Assembly: GCA_012960225.1 (NCBI GenBank)
Contig: DUBS01000003.1
Span: 104,222 to 168,221, forward strand
Length of the DNA stretch: 64,000 nt
Source: Gemmatimonadota bacterium
GTDB lineage: Bacteria > Gemmatimonadota > Gemmatimonadetes > Longimicrobiales > Gaopeijiaceae
Direction of reading: 5' to 3'
Of the stretch, positions 26,837-35,315 are shown piece by piece. Numbering within the stretch: position 1 is the stretch's first letter; each line of letters begins with the position of its first letter. The position numbers were made by a program, and so were the translations under genes. The notes under the pieces were generated by a model. It had not been told where the DNA came from. It ran no database searches and worked only from the letters and a program-made list of their open reading frames with translations.

Positions 26837-27811
26837 TTGAGTGCAATTCGTGACTTCATCGAAAGGCACTTCAGACACTTCAATGCCAGGGAAGTCGTTG
26901 AAGCTGCTCGAGCCTATGAGACGCACTTGGAGGGGGGGGGGAAAATGCTCCTCGCGATGGCCGGCGCGATGTCAACCGGAGAAATCGGGATCATCCTGGC
27001 ACGTATGATTCGTGAGGGTAAAGTCCATGCGATCTCATGCACCGGGGCTAACCTTGAGGAGGACGTTTTCAACCTCATATCGAACCATGATTATGAGGTT
27101 ATCCCCTCATGGAGAGATCTCTCTCCTGATGATGAACGGGAACTACGTGACCGCGGGATGAACCGTGTTACAGACACGTGCATCCCCGAGAACGCTATGC
27201 GGCAAGTTGAAGAGCGTTTACTCGAATGCTGGCAACGAGCATCCGCGGTAGGAGATCGCAGAATGCCCGTCGACTTTTTCTTTGAAATTCTTGATGACCC
27301 AACGCTAGCTGAGCACTATCAGGTCGACCCTAGCCACTCGTGGCTGCTAGCGGCGAAGGAGGCAGATATTCCGGTCTACGTACCCGGATGGGAAGACTCC
27401 ACAATAGGCAATATGTTCACTGCCAATGTGATGATCGGCCGCCTTCCCAATCATCTCTCCGTCAAGACTGGGACGGAGCAATTCCAGGCGCTTATGGAGT
27501 GGTATGAGAGTGAGCACAGTTCCAGTGCGAGCGCATCTGTCGGTTTTTTTCAGATCGGTGGTGGCATCGCAGGTGACTTCGCAATCTGCGCAGTGCCGTG
27601 CATCGTCCAAGACCTTAAGCATAAGGTCCCATGCTGGAGCTACTTATGTCAGATCACTGACGCCCAGCCATCCTTTGGGGGTTACTCTGGCGCACCTGCA
27701 AATGAAAAGATTACATGGGGCAAGATCGACTCGGATACACCGAGGTTCGAGATCAACTCTGATGCTTCAATTGTTGCCCCTCTGATTTTTGCATGGGTGC
27801 TTGGAGACTAA
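26837..27811 (+). CDS. Deoxyhypusine synthase-family protein (bacterial)
   Basis: 324 residues from a TTG at 26837 with AAGGAGA upstream, the only well-supported start. It resembles deoxyhypusine synthase/homospermidine-synthase-like NAD-dependent enzymes: LAMAGAMSTGEIG, ISCTGANLEEDVF, YVPGWEDSTIGNM, and near the C-terminus NEKITWGKID, where Lys296 matches the catalytic lysine of the eukaryotic enzyme (WGK). Bacteria have no eIF5A, so relatives here are thought to transfer aminobutyl groups to other amines, making for example homospermidine. A G10 run (26932-26941) encodes GGG at residues 33-35. Downstream are a DtxR-type regulator and uridine kinase on the same strand, with no evident pathway link. 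Confidence 0.82.
   Translation: MSAIRDFIERHFRHFNAREVVEAARAYETHLEGGGKMLLAMAGAMSTGEIGIILARMIREGKVHAISCTGANLEEDVFNLISNHDYEVIPSWRDLSPDDERELRDRGMNRVTDTCIPENAMRQVEERLLECWQRASAVGDRRMPVDFFFEILDDPTLAEHYQVDPSHSWLLAAKEADIPVYVPGWEDSTIGNMFTANVMIGRLPNHLSVKTGTEQFQALMEWYESEHSSSASASVGFFQIGGGIAGDFAICAVPCIVQDLKHKVPCWSYLCQITDAQPSFGGYSGAPANEKITWGKIDSDTPRFEINSDASIVAPLIFAWVLGD
26932..26941 (+). repeat. G10 homopolymer inside the deoxyhypusine synthase-like gene
   Basis: Ten consecutive G bases encode three glycines about 95 bases after the start codon. A gain or loss of one G would shift the frame early in the gene. The frame as given is consistent with the family on both sides. Confidence 0.9.
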
Positions 27812-27887
27812 AATCACATTTCTTAGCAAGGGCACTTTCACGGTCGGCAACCTCGACGCTGATTTTGGCTGGAGATAGCTTCAATTC

Positions 27888-28568
27888 ATGATACCAAGCC
27901 CACTGTCGCGATCGATCGAAGACTACCTTAAGGCGATTTATGATCTCTCTCGAGGGGAGGACCCGGCATCAACAAGCGCAATTGCTGAAGCGCTAGACAT
28001 CCAACCTGCTTCCGTGACCGGAATGGTTAAGCGCCTGGCGGAGATAGGGCTTCTAGAGCACGCACCATATAGGGGTGTTCGCCTTACCAAAGCAGGTCAC
28101 CGTGAAGCCCTCAGGGTGCTGCGACGACACAGGGTCATTGAGGCTTACCTTTGCGAACGGCTAGGATATCCTTGGGATGATGTTCATACCGAAGCTGAAC
28201 GTCTGGAACATGCTGCCTCAGATGATCTTGTCGAACGCATGGCAAGCGCTCTGGGCTATCCCAGCCATGACCCCCATGGCGCCCCTATCCCCACAACAAC
28301 GGGTGATATAGAGCACATGGGTCTTGCGACGTTAGCCGATGCAGCTCCTGGAGCCAGATTGCGTATTCAGGCGGTTCAAGATGAAGAGGCAAGAGAGCTG
28401 AGAGCGATGGCTGCCGACGGACTTCTTCCAGGAGTCAATGTGCTGGTTAATGAGGGGCCGCAGGTCGAAGGTGTGGTCGACATTGTGCTAGGAGACAGCC
28501 AAGGACCATCCCTCGCGGTCACGACTAAATTAGCCAGACGAATCTATGTTGAACTCCAAGAGGAGTAA
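27888..28568 (+). CDS. DtxR/MntR-family metal-dependent transcriptional regulator
   Basis: 226 residues. An N-terminal winged helix (SIEDYLKAIYDLSR, then TSAIAEALDIQPASVTGMVKRL) is followed by the metal-binding/dimerisation domain with the family pattern HTEAERLEHAASDDLVERM and GYPSHDPHGAPIP. The C-terminal third (about 145-226) looks like an SH3/FeoA-like domain. Members sense Fe(II) or Mn(II) and repress uptake or storage genes. No metal transporter gene adjoins it in this window. The stop is two bases before the uridine kinase start, so the two are co-translated. Confidence 0.9.
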   Translation: MIPSPLSRSIEDYLKAIYDLSRGEDPASTSAIAEALDIQPASVTGMVKRLAEIGLLEHAPYRGVRLTKAGHREALRVLRRHRVIEAYLCERLGYPWDDVHTEAERLEHAASDDLVERMASALGYPSHDPHGAPIPTTTGDIEHMGLATLADAAPGARLRIQAVQDEEARELRAMAADGLLPGVNVLVNEGPQVEGVVDIVLGDSQGPSLAVTTKLARRIYVELQEE

Positions 28569-28570
28569 GG

Positions 28571-29203
28571 TTGAGTGCACACCCAGTTATAGTTGGCATC
28601 GCAGGAGGTAGCGGCTCAGGTAAGTCAACGATTGTAGCAGAACTTGTACGCCTGCTCGGTCTCGGTATCACGACTGTCATCCGCCACGACTGGTATTACC
28701 GCGACCTCTCTCATTTGGAGCTGAAAGACAGGGCTGAAGTAAACTTCGATCACCCGTCTAGCCTCGAGTCAGAACTCCTGGTCAAGCACGTTGTGACACT
28801 GATCGCTGGAAATTCGGTAGATGCACCTTCCTACGATTTTTCCACACACACTCGATCTTCATCCACAATACAATTGGAACCTTCCCAGGTCCTGATCTTG
28901 GATGGAATCCTCGCTCTCGCACATGAACAGCTGCGCGAGCTCATGGATATTTGCGTCTTCGTTGATACGGATGTTGAAAAGCGCCTGGAGAGGCGATTGG
29001 AACGCGACTCAGGTGAAAGAGGACGAGGCTCGGCGTCCGTGATTCAGCAATTCGAGAGTACTGTGCTGCCTATGCATAACAAATTTGTCGAGCCGAGTCG
29101 GGCATATGCTGACATAACGATATCCGGAGGCCACCAAGATTCCGTGACTGTGAAGCAACTAGCGTTCCGAGTGCAGGAACTCTTGGCCAAGCACACTCTA
29201 TAG
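28571..29203 (+). CDS. udk: Uridine kinase
   Basis: 210 residues from a TTG start overlapping the end of a purine-rich AAGAGGAGTAAGG site. It is a P-loop kinase of the uridine kinase/phosphoribulokinase group: Walker A GIAGGSGSGKST (residues 8-19), HDWYYRDLSHL, NFDHPSSLE, the substrate segment APSYDFSTHTRS, and the lid ERRLERDSGERGR. It phosphorylates uridine or cytidine for pyrimidine salvage. The length is normal. It directly follows the DtxR-type regulator and is convergent with the lipoprotein gene at 29221, only 17 bases away. Confidence 0.9.
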   Translation: MSAHPVIVGIAGGSGSGKSTIVAELVRLLGLGITTVIRHDWYYRDLSHLELKDRAEVNFDHPSSLESELLVKHVVTLIAGNSVDAPSYDFSTHTRSSSTIQLEPSQVLILDGILALAHEQLRELMDICVFVDTDVEKRLERRLERDSGERGRGSASVIQQFESTVLPMHNKFVEPSRAYADITISGGHQDSVTVKQLAFRVQELLAKHTL

Positions 29204-29220
29204 ACAAGCTGAGCTTGCGC

Positions 29221-30159
29221 TCAAGAAATTGGACAAGCTGGAACTTCGTAGGCGGCTCCAGACGAATCTGGATCCACGACCATTTCAAATGTCCGGGTTA
29301 CGGTCGCACCGAAAACACCCGTACCATCTCCGGTCACACTCGGGATCGATACCCTACCCGACGGATTGAAATTTCCACCGCGAGCCCAGTTCACATAGTT
29401 GCGATTAGCCGCCGTAACGGTCACGGATGCCCGTGACCCTGGTGTGAGACCCTTCTGCAGTTGAGCTGCTACTTCTGCATCCAGATCGAACCGTTGAAAG
29501 ATACCGAACTCCCTAGGGAACACGATTGTGGTATCGCTGGCTGATAGCGATAACCCCAAGAGCCAGAGCGAGTCCGCTTCATTAGTAGAAGCCACGGTTC
29601 CTGAAAGACTGCTTTCTAGACCAACAATTAGGGTTTCGCTTACATAAGCCCAGGTGCCATTTGATCTAGACCATTGAACGGTGAGTGCTGTGTCCGGTGG
29701 CAGTAGGCACCGAGAGCCATCCTCAATGCCTGTCAGCATAAATTCTCCTGGGATCGTTGTCGCACTGCGAAGGGTGCGGCCCTGAGTAAGTCCAATGGTT
29801 AATTCAAGCTGTTCGCCCGGCTGAAACTCGTCAGCCACTTCCTGAGAGGCCAAATAACACGTTCCCCGGGTACGGTTTTTAGGCCGCTCCTGGCGGCAAG
29901 CATCTTCGTCAGCCTCCTGCAGTTCTACGCTAGATGTGCCTCCACGTGTAATGACAACACGGGCACCGGGTACTGAGGTGCCAAGAGTACGATGTAAGAA
30001 CGCCATAACTCGATTTCCACCGAGAAATGCTCCGCCTATTTGAACGTGAACCTCTGCCACAACCAGATCCTCCAACTCAACAATCAGTGTTTCTTGGATG
30101 CCACAACCAGCTGAAGCCAAGACCAGCAGCAAGCTCAGTACAGTACGTTGACGTCTCAT
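29221..30159 (-). CDS. Outer-membrane lipoprotein partner of the TonB-dependent receptor
   Basis: 312-residue predicted lipoprotein with a basic N-terminus, hydrophobic stretch and lipobox ASAGC (Cys19). I do not recognise a named domain with certainty. The arrangement of a lipoprotein immediately downstream of a TonB-dependent receptor, rich in beta-strand-like Thr/Val segments and with an Ig-like opening (VVAEVHVQIGG), is similar to DUF4249-type partners in Bacteroidetes. The start ATG shares one base with the receptor stop (TAATG), a translational-coupling arrangement. A role in ligand capture with the receptor is inferred from context only. Confidence 0.72.
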   Translation of the reverse strand: MRRQRTVLSLLLVLASAGCGIQETLIVELEDLVVAEVHVQIGGAFLGGNRVMAFLHRTLGTSVPGARVVITRGGTSSVELQEADEDACRQERPKNRTRGTCYLASQEVADEFQPGEQLELTIGLTQGRTLRSATTIPGEFMLTGIEDGSRCLLPPDTALTVQWSRSNGTWAYVSETLIVGLESSLSGTVASTNEADSLWLLGLSLSASDTTIVFPREFGIFQRFDLDAEVAAQLQKGLTPGSRASVTVTAANRNYVNWARGGNFNPSGRVSIPSVTGDGTGVFGATVTRTFEMVVDPDSSGAAYEVPACPIS

Positions 30160-32495
30160 TAGAACCGCACCTCAAAACCAAACGTCGGCAGGATTGGAAA
30201 CATCGAAATTCCAGATCGTGTGGGAGGCCTTGCCCTGTAATCGAAGAAATAGAAGAGGACGTTTTTTCTGTTGTACGCGTTCACGAGGTTTAGGTACGGG
30301 ACAAGCGTGCCCCAAGTCTTCTCAAGGGTCTTGCGGAAACTCAAGTCCAACCGATGGTAGGGCGCATAACGGGAGCCGTTGCGTTCGCCGAGCACAACCG
30401 CGGAGCCATCCCTGTCGAGAAGCCCCTGCTCTCTAAGGAAATCAGGCAAATAATATCGGTGGGATCCAATCGGTCTCGTGTAAGGAATGCCCGTACCGAA
30501 ATTCCAGCGGAGCCCACCATCCCACCCGCCCGGCAACGGATACCTGAGCACCAGATCAAAATCGATCCTGCGGTCAAAGATTGGTGGGTAAGTGACGTCC
30601 GGTTGGGGGATGAATGGTGAATAGGTGTTGGGGAAGGTGCGATCAGCCTTGAGAAAGGACAGCGTGGCCCAGCCAGTAAGTGTACCGGCTTCTTTGCGGA
30701 TGAGCAGATCAGCACCGTACGAGAGCCCCTCACCACCCAGAATGTCATCAAATTCGTCGTTCGGATCGTCCGCACCATTCACTGCGACAACCCCATCGAA
30801 AGTGCGGGTGTAGCCCTCCAGTGCCCAAAACCAGTCTTGACCGACATAACCTTCGATACCGAGTTGTAGCTGGTCTGATACTACTGGGGGAGCACGGTCT
30901 CCGGCGACAACCCAAACATCCAATCCAATGGGCAAATCTTCATCTCGCAGCGAATGCAAGAATTGTGTGTACCTACCCGCAGCCAGCTTAAGCGCGACGT
31001 TCCCATCATGGAAGAAACGCTTCAGGGCGACCCGAGGTGCGATTTCCATGATCAGATCACCCTGATTCGGATACCATAGATCCAAACGAGTGCCTGCTTC
31101 GAGTACCCACTCTCGTGGCTGTGACCATGAAGCCTGCGCGTAGGCCCCAGTTAGCAAGCCTGAGCCAATTCCACCACCGAACTGGCTACCGCCGGTTTCG
31201 AGAAGGTTATCATATCCCATCCGCTCTACCGACCCTCCAACTTTAGCCTGGAGCGTCGGCAAAGGACGGGTATCCAAGTCAACTCGGAATTGGCGCTGGT
31301 TGATCACGCTTCTGAAATTCGTGTCCGCGAAATCGGGCAAGATTAGCTTGCTCCCGTAGCGGCTAAGATTTGCCCGCACGTCGAGTGAACCACCTCCACG
31401 TCTGGCGCGAGTCCACCGCAGACCGACCACGTCGTTACCCCAGTCCCAATTGATCCGTAGCGGGAAATCTTCGAGTTCGAGACGAGTCAGATCAAGCACG
31501 TCATCACCTGTATACGCAGTTAATACGAGGCGATCACCCGAGTGCGTCCACCCTTCGACTACAGTCTGAAAATCTGTGAGATGGTAGGGGAACTCGAACA
31601 CGGGCTTGAGTAGCACATCGAAGTATGAACGTCGGACCGACGCTCGCCACTTCAGGTCAGCAAGCCCAAGAGAATTGAGAGCCTTCGAGGATGCCCCACC
31701 GCCCACAGCAACTCGACTTGCAAGCAGAGAAATCCCTGCATCCACACCAAACTCTCCGTCGCCAGGGTCACTCTCTATCTGGAGTACGGACGAGACTCGA
31801 CCTCCGTGTTCAGCAGAAAATCCACCTGATTGGAGTTCCGCTCGATCCAGCATGTCCGCATTGAACACCGAGAACAAACCACCGAGGTGAAACGGGCTGA
31901 AGATCGGCACACCGTCCAAGAGAATCAGGTTTTGATCCTGTGATCCCCCTCGTACATGGAACGCAGCCGAAAAATCTGAGGTCGAGACAACACCAGGGAG
32001 GACTTCGACTGCTCGAATGGGGTCGGCCTCTGCCACCCCCGGAATCTGTTTGAGATCGGACAGGTTAATCTCGCGAACCGTCGCGCCACCCACTTCCTCA
32101 AAACGGATCCTTTCTCTGCTTCTTTCAGCCTCGACCGCCAAATCTTCGAGTTGGATCGCTTGACGTTCAACACGAACGTCGAACTCAACAGTTTCGTCGC
32201 CAGTCAGAGCAACGTCCTCGGTCAACTCAGCGTACCCGAACGCCCTGAAGTTTAAGCGGTACGAGCCCGCGAGCACTCCCGTGAGTCGGAATGATCCGAG
32301 ACGGTCAGTATCCGTAATACCAATCAGGGTTGTATCAGATAGCAGTCGGACAACTGCACCAAACACTGCCGCACCCTGCTGGTCACGCACCCGACCCTGG
32401 ATCATTCCTTCCTGAGCGTCCAACCTTACCGTAAGACTGCAGGACACAAGAACGACCAGGAAGATCAGCCGCGGCACCAAATGAGAAGGGTTCAA
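30159..32495 (-). CDS. TonB-dependent receptor with carboxypeptidase-regulatory-like N-domain
   Basis: 778 residues from a TTG start. After a signal peptide (ending RLDAQ) comes a carboxypeptidase-regulatory-like beta-sandwich (IQGRVRDQQGAAVFGAVVRL to about residue 110). The TonB plug follows with AAFHVRGGSQDQNLILLDG and the PIFSPFHLGG segment, then a beta-barrel ending in the aromatic C-terminus FGFEVRF. Such receptors import large or scarce ligands in a TonB-dependent way. The partner TonB could be the one at 3738. No substrate-diagnostic gene adjoins, but the lipoprotein at 29221 is coupled to it. It is divergent from the D-cysteine desulfhydrase-like gene. Confidence 0.88.
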   Translation of the reverse strand: MNPSHLVPRLIFLVVLVSCSLTVRLDAQEGMIQGRVRDQQGAAVFGAVVRLLSDTTLIGITDTDRLGSFRLTGVLAGSYRLNFRAFGYAELTEDVALTGDETVEFDVRVERQAIQLEDLAVEAERSRERIRFEEVGGATVREINLSDLKQIPGVAEADPIRAVEVLPGVVSTSDFSAAFHVRGGSQDQNLILLDGVPIFSPFHLGGLFSVFNADMLDRAELQSGGFSAEHGGRVSSVLQIESDPGDGEFGVDAGISLLASRVAVGGGASSKALNSLGLADLKWRASVRRSYFDVLLKPVFEFPYHLTDFQTVVEGWTHSGDRLVLTAYTGDDVLDLTRLELEDFPLRINWDWGNDVVGLRWTRARRGGGSLDVRANLSRYGSKLILPDFADTNFRSVINQRQFRVDLDTRPLPTLQAKVGGSVERMGYDNLLETGGSQFGGGIGSGLLTGAYAQASWSQPREWVLEAGTRLDLWYPNQGDLIMEIAPRVALKRFFHDGNVALKLAAGRYTQFLHSLRDEDLPIGLDVWVVAGDRAPPVVSDQLQLGIEGYVGQDWFWALEGYTRTFDGVVAVNGADDPNDEFDDILGGEGLSYGADLLIRKEAGTLTGWATLSFLKADRTFPNTYSPFIPQPDVTYPPIFDRRIDFDLVLRYPLPGGWDGGLRWNFGTGIPYTRPIGSHRYYLPDFLREQGLLDRDGSAVVLGERNGSRYAPYHRLDLSFRKTLEKTWGTLVPYLNLVNAYNRKNVLFYFFDYRARPPTRSGISMFPILPTFGFEVRF

Positions 32496-32635
32496 ATCCG
32501 CTTTATCTCAAGTTTCAGCAAGCATATTTTTACTAAGTAACGATCGCTGGTACAGTTAAGATGTCATAGTGTTCACTCCGACCTGATATGATCGTGCTTA
32601 GTTCCAGCAAGGTGGAATCTCAGGGAATGTCTCAG

Positions 32636-32686
32636 GAAACGCTTATCCTCACAGAAACGCTTGAAACGCTAGTGATTTGCACTAGC
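32636..32686 (+). promoter_or_regulatory. Triple GAAACGCT repeat plus 5' hairpin ahead of PLP-enzyme gene
   Basis: Three direct copies of GAAACGCT begin at 32636, 32654 and 32663 (spacings 18 and 9). They are followed by a perfect hairpin GCTAGTG-ATTTG-CACTAGC (32668-32686) that ends six bases before the GTG start at 32692. The hairpin would lie over or next to the ribosome-binding site. No known riboswitch was recognised. Confidence 0.4.
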
Positions 32687-32691
32687 AGAAG

Positions 32692-33699
32692 GTGTGTGTC
32701 ATAGCTTCCTCTGCCGCACTCACCAGGCTTTCGGAATGGCCACGGATCAAGTTGGCGAACCTGCCGACGCCAATCCGTCCGCTCGCACGCCTAACCGAAG
32801 CACTCGGACGTCCCGCACTCGATCTCTTCGTGAAGCTCGATTCCGAAACTGGTTTCGGCCTCGGTGGCAATAAAGTGCGTAAGCTGGAATTTGAACTGGC
32901 CCCTGACAGACTTGAGGGTATCACTTGCCTCATCACTGCCGGTGGTCCCCAGTCCAACCACTGCCGTGTTACTGCTGCTGCTGCTGCCCGACTCGGTCTG
33001 CGTTGTGCTCTCATCGTCAACGGCCCGGAGCCGGAGACCCCAACAGGGAATGCCCTGTTACATAGGCTTTTCGGCGCCGAGATCGTGACAGTACCTGAGC
33101 GCCAAGATCGCTCAGCACAACTCCAGAGCACCGCAGCAGACATCGAAATGGAAGGAGGGCATCCTCTAGTAATACCGATCGGTGCTTCCACGGGGCTTGG
33201 AAGTCTCGGTTATGCCGCTGCGTCCGTTGAACTCTTCAAACAACTTACCAACCAAAAACCACCTCCTGAGAGAACCGTTGTGTTCGTTGCCAGTTCTTCG
33301 TGTGGTACCCTCGCTGGTCTACTGCTTGGTATTTCTCTTCTCGAGCTGAATGACCTGTTGTTGGTGGGCGTAAGTGCGGATATGAGTGCGATTGAGATTG
33401 AGGAGCGTACTCAACAGATCGCACGTGAAGGTGCTGACCTCCTCGGGTGGGACGGTGCTTTATTAACGGACAGCATCAAGGCAATCGACGACCAGGTGGG
33501 AGACGGATACGGCCTATCGACAGCGGCCTCAGATGAGGCGCTCCGTATGTTCGCATTGCATGAGGGCCTCGTACTCGATCCCACCTATACAGCCAAGGCA
33601 GCTGCCGGACTAATCTCTTGGGTTCGCACCGGCATGGTTTCAGACCTCGACCGGGTGGTGTTCCTACATACCGGTGGGCACCCCGGTCTATTGACCTAA
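32692..33699 (+). CDS. D-cysteine desulfhydrase / ACC deaminase-family PLP enzyme
   Basis: 335 residues from a GTG at 32692. An in-frame TAG lies nine bases upstream and no ATG is available near the expected N-terminus, so this start is effectively forced. It is a fold type II PLP enzyme: PRIKLANLPTPIRPL opening, the PLP lysine in GLGGNKVRKLEFE, and TAGGPQSNHCRVTAAAAARLG. SSSCGTLAGLLLG (phosphate-binding region) and FLHTGGHPGL at the C-terminus follow. The family includes D-cysteine desulfhydrase and 1-aminocyclopropane-1-carboxylate deaminase, and D-cysteine or another D-amino acid is the likelier substrate. It is convergent with the amidase at 33704, four bases apart, and divergent from the receptor operon. 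Confidence 0.85.
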   Translation: MCVIASSAALTRLSEWPRIKLANLPTPIRPLARLTEALGRPALDLFVKLDSETGFGLGGNKVRKLEFELAPDRLEGITCLITAGGPQSNHCRVTAAAAARLGLRCALIVNGPEPETPTGNALLHRLFGAEIVTVPERQDRSAQLQSTAADIEMEGGHPLVIPIGASTGLGSLGYAAASVELFKQLTNQKPPPERTVVFVASSSCGTLAGLLLGISLLELNDLLLVGVSADMSAIEIEERTQQIAREGADLLGWDGALLTDSIKAIDDQVGDGYGLSTAASDEALRMFALHEGLVLDPTYTAKAAAGLISWVRTGMVSDLDRVVFLHTGGHPGLLT

Positions 33700-33703
33700 G
33701 AAA

Positions 33704-35143
33704 CTAGTCAGTCGCGGCCACGGTGAACCGATCAATAGCAGCTAGATCCGGATATCCAATCGGGTACATCTCCTGGATCCGGGCGCAGAGCCCCAGGACT
33801 TTTTCTTCTCCTGCAGGTGGCCCGACGATCTGTAATCCGACTGGAAGGCCCTCATCGTCGAGCCCGCAGGGTACAGACGCGATCGGGAGACCGGTGAGGC
33901 TCAGCGTGAACGTTGGAGCAAACCAGTCTACATAGGTCTTCATGGGTCGCCCTGCTATCGACTCGGGATAATTCTGCTCAACCGGGAAAGGTGAAACTGC
34001 CATCGAGGGGGTGAGCAGAAAGTCATAACGCTCGAAGAAATGCCTGAAGAACATCCAAATCCGGTCCCTCACACCATGCGCCCAAGCAAGCTGTTCACTT
34101 GTTACCCTGAGGCCGGCCTCGACGTTACCACGGACGTTGTCGCCAAGTTCTTCGATACGATCCATAAGGCCTCGCATATGCGTGACCATCCACACTCCAC
34201 GCAGGTGTAAGAACGCCTTCCTCGCGTCTGAAAGATCCACTTCAATCGGCCCAACATCAGCTCCGCCTATTTCTAGACCCAAGGCAGCAGAGCGGCATAC
34301 TTCCGCGATCCTCGGATCAATTCCTAGGCCAGCCACGTCAGGACAGTACCCGAGGCGAAGTCCATCCGTCTGGAGCTCTCGTATACCGAGACTGAAATCC
34401 CGGCCTTGTATCGACTGACTCCTCGGAGAACGCGGGTCGGACCCTGCCATTACCTGAAGGGCTAGTGCCACATCCTCGGCAGTTCGAGCCATCGGTCCGC
34501 TAACCGACAGTTCGTCCCAGAGCCATTCAGTCGGGTGTGTCGGTACTAGGCCCGGTGAAGGGCGGAGCCCAACAAGGCCGCAGAAAGACGCTGGAATTCT
34601 CAACGATCCTCCGAGATCACTCCCCTCGGCAATCGCGATCATACCACTCGAGAGTGCAGAAGCCCCACCGCCTGTCGAGCCTCCCGAGGTACGCTCCGGA
34701 TTCCAGGGGTTACGGGTGCGGCCAAATACCTCGTTAAATGTGCTCGCCCCTGCCCCGAACTCTGGCGTGTTGGTCTTTCCAATGATAATCGCGCCTTCAC
34801 TGCGAAGGCGCTGCACTACCATTGCATCCTCTGTGGGAATGTGATCTGAAAATATCGGTGAGCCGTATGTGGTCCGTAGGCCCGCTACCGGCGTTAAATC
34901 CTTGATACCGACAGGGACACCACAAAGCACTTGCTCGCCCGGGGCGGATTTTATTGACGCCTCCAGGGCACTAGCGTCTTCAATCGCCTGTTCATTCAGT
35001 GTAACAACGGCATTAAGGGTCGGATTGTAACGTTCTATGCGGTCTAATGAAGCTTCGACGACTTCCACTGGAGAGATCTGGCGTGCCTTCACGAGTGCCA
35101 CGATATCGGTGGCAGAAAGCGCGGCAAGGTCCCCTAGGGTCAT
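33704..35143 (-). CDS. Amidase (amidase signature family)
   Basis: 479 residues with the complete Ser-cisSer-Lys set: lysine in VPVGIKDLTPVAG, the glycine/serine-rich GGSTGGGASALSSGM, and the nucleophile region GSDLGGSLRIPASFCG. No signal peptide is visible, so it is probably cytoplasmic. Family members hydrolyse amides of many kinds, and the GatA subunit is related, but no gatB or gatC lies near and the C-terminal region lacks GatA-specific neighbours. It may release ammonia and acid from small amides or act on peptide-derived amides. A second amidase of the same fold but low similarity is at 46779. The gene is upstream-adjacent to the POT transporter on the same strand, 172 bases apart. Confidence 0.86.
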   Translation of the reverse strand: MTLGDLAALSATDIVALVKARQISPVEVVEASLDRIERYNPTLNAVVTLNEQAIEDASALEASIKSAPGEQVLCGVPVGIKDLTPVAGLRTTYGSPIFSDHIPTEDAMVVQRLRSEGAIIIGKTNTPEFGAGASTFNEVFGRTRNPWNPERTSGGSTGGGASALSSGMIAIAEGSDLGGSLRIPASFCGLVGLRPSPGLVPTHPTEWLWDELSVSGPMARTAEDVALALQVMAGSDPRSPRSQSIQGRDFSLGIRELQTDGLRLGYCPDVAGLGIDPRIAEVCRSAALGLEIGGADVGPIEVDLSDARKAFLHLRGVWMVTHMRGLMDRIEELGDNVRGNVEAGLRVTSEQLAWAHGVRDRIWMFFRHFFERYDFLLTPSMAVSPFPVEQNYPESIAGRPMKTYVDWFAPTFTLSLTGLPIASVPCGLDDEGLPVGLQIVGPPAGEEKVLGLCARIQEMYPIGYPDLAAIDRFTVAATD

Positions 35144-35208
35144 GTCAAAACTCCGTTTCTTCAGGACCGTCAGTGATCGACCATAAAGCCTAATTCAAAA
35201 TAAATCTT

Positions 35209-35227
35209 ACGAGCTGGCCAGGCTCGT
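35209..35227 (-). terminator. Probable Rho-independent terminator of the POT transporter gene
   Basis: A perfect inverted repeat, ACGAGC at 35209-35214 and GCTCGT at 35222-35227, surrounds a seven-base loop. In the minus-strand RNA it is followed by a U-rich run (AAGATTTATTTT). It lies about 90 bases past the POT gene stop. A second, weaker hairpin (CCTAAG/CTTAGG) is at 35271-35287. Confidence 0.45.
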
Positions 35228-35315
35228 GACCCGCTAAATAAGAGGCCCACAATACTTCATCCCCAAGCGACCTAAGACGTCCTTAGGCCTTATCACATCT
35301 CCAGGCTGATCGGTC

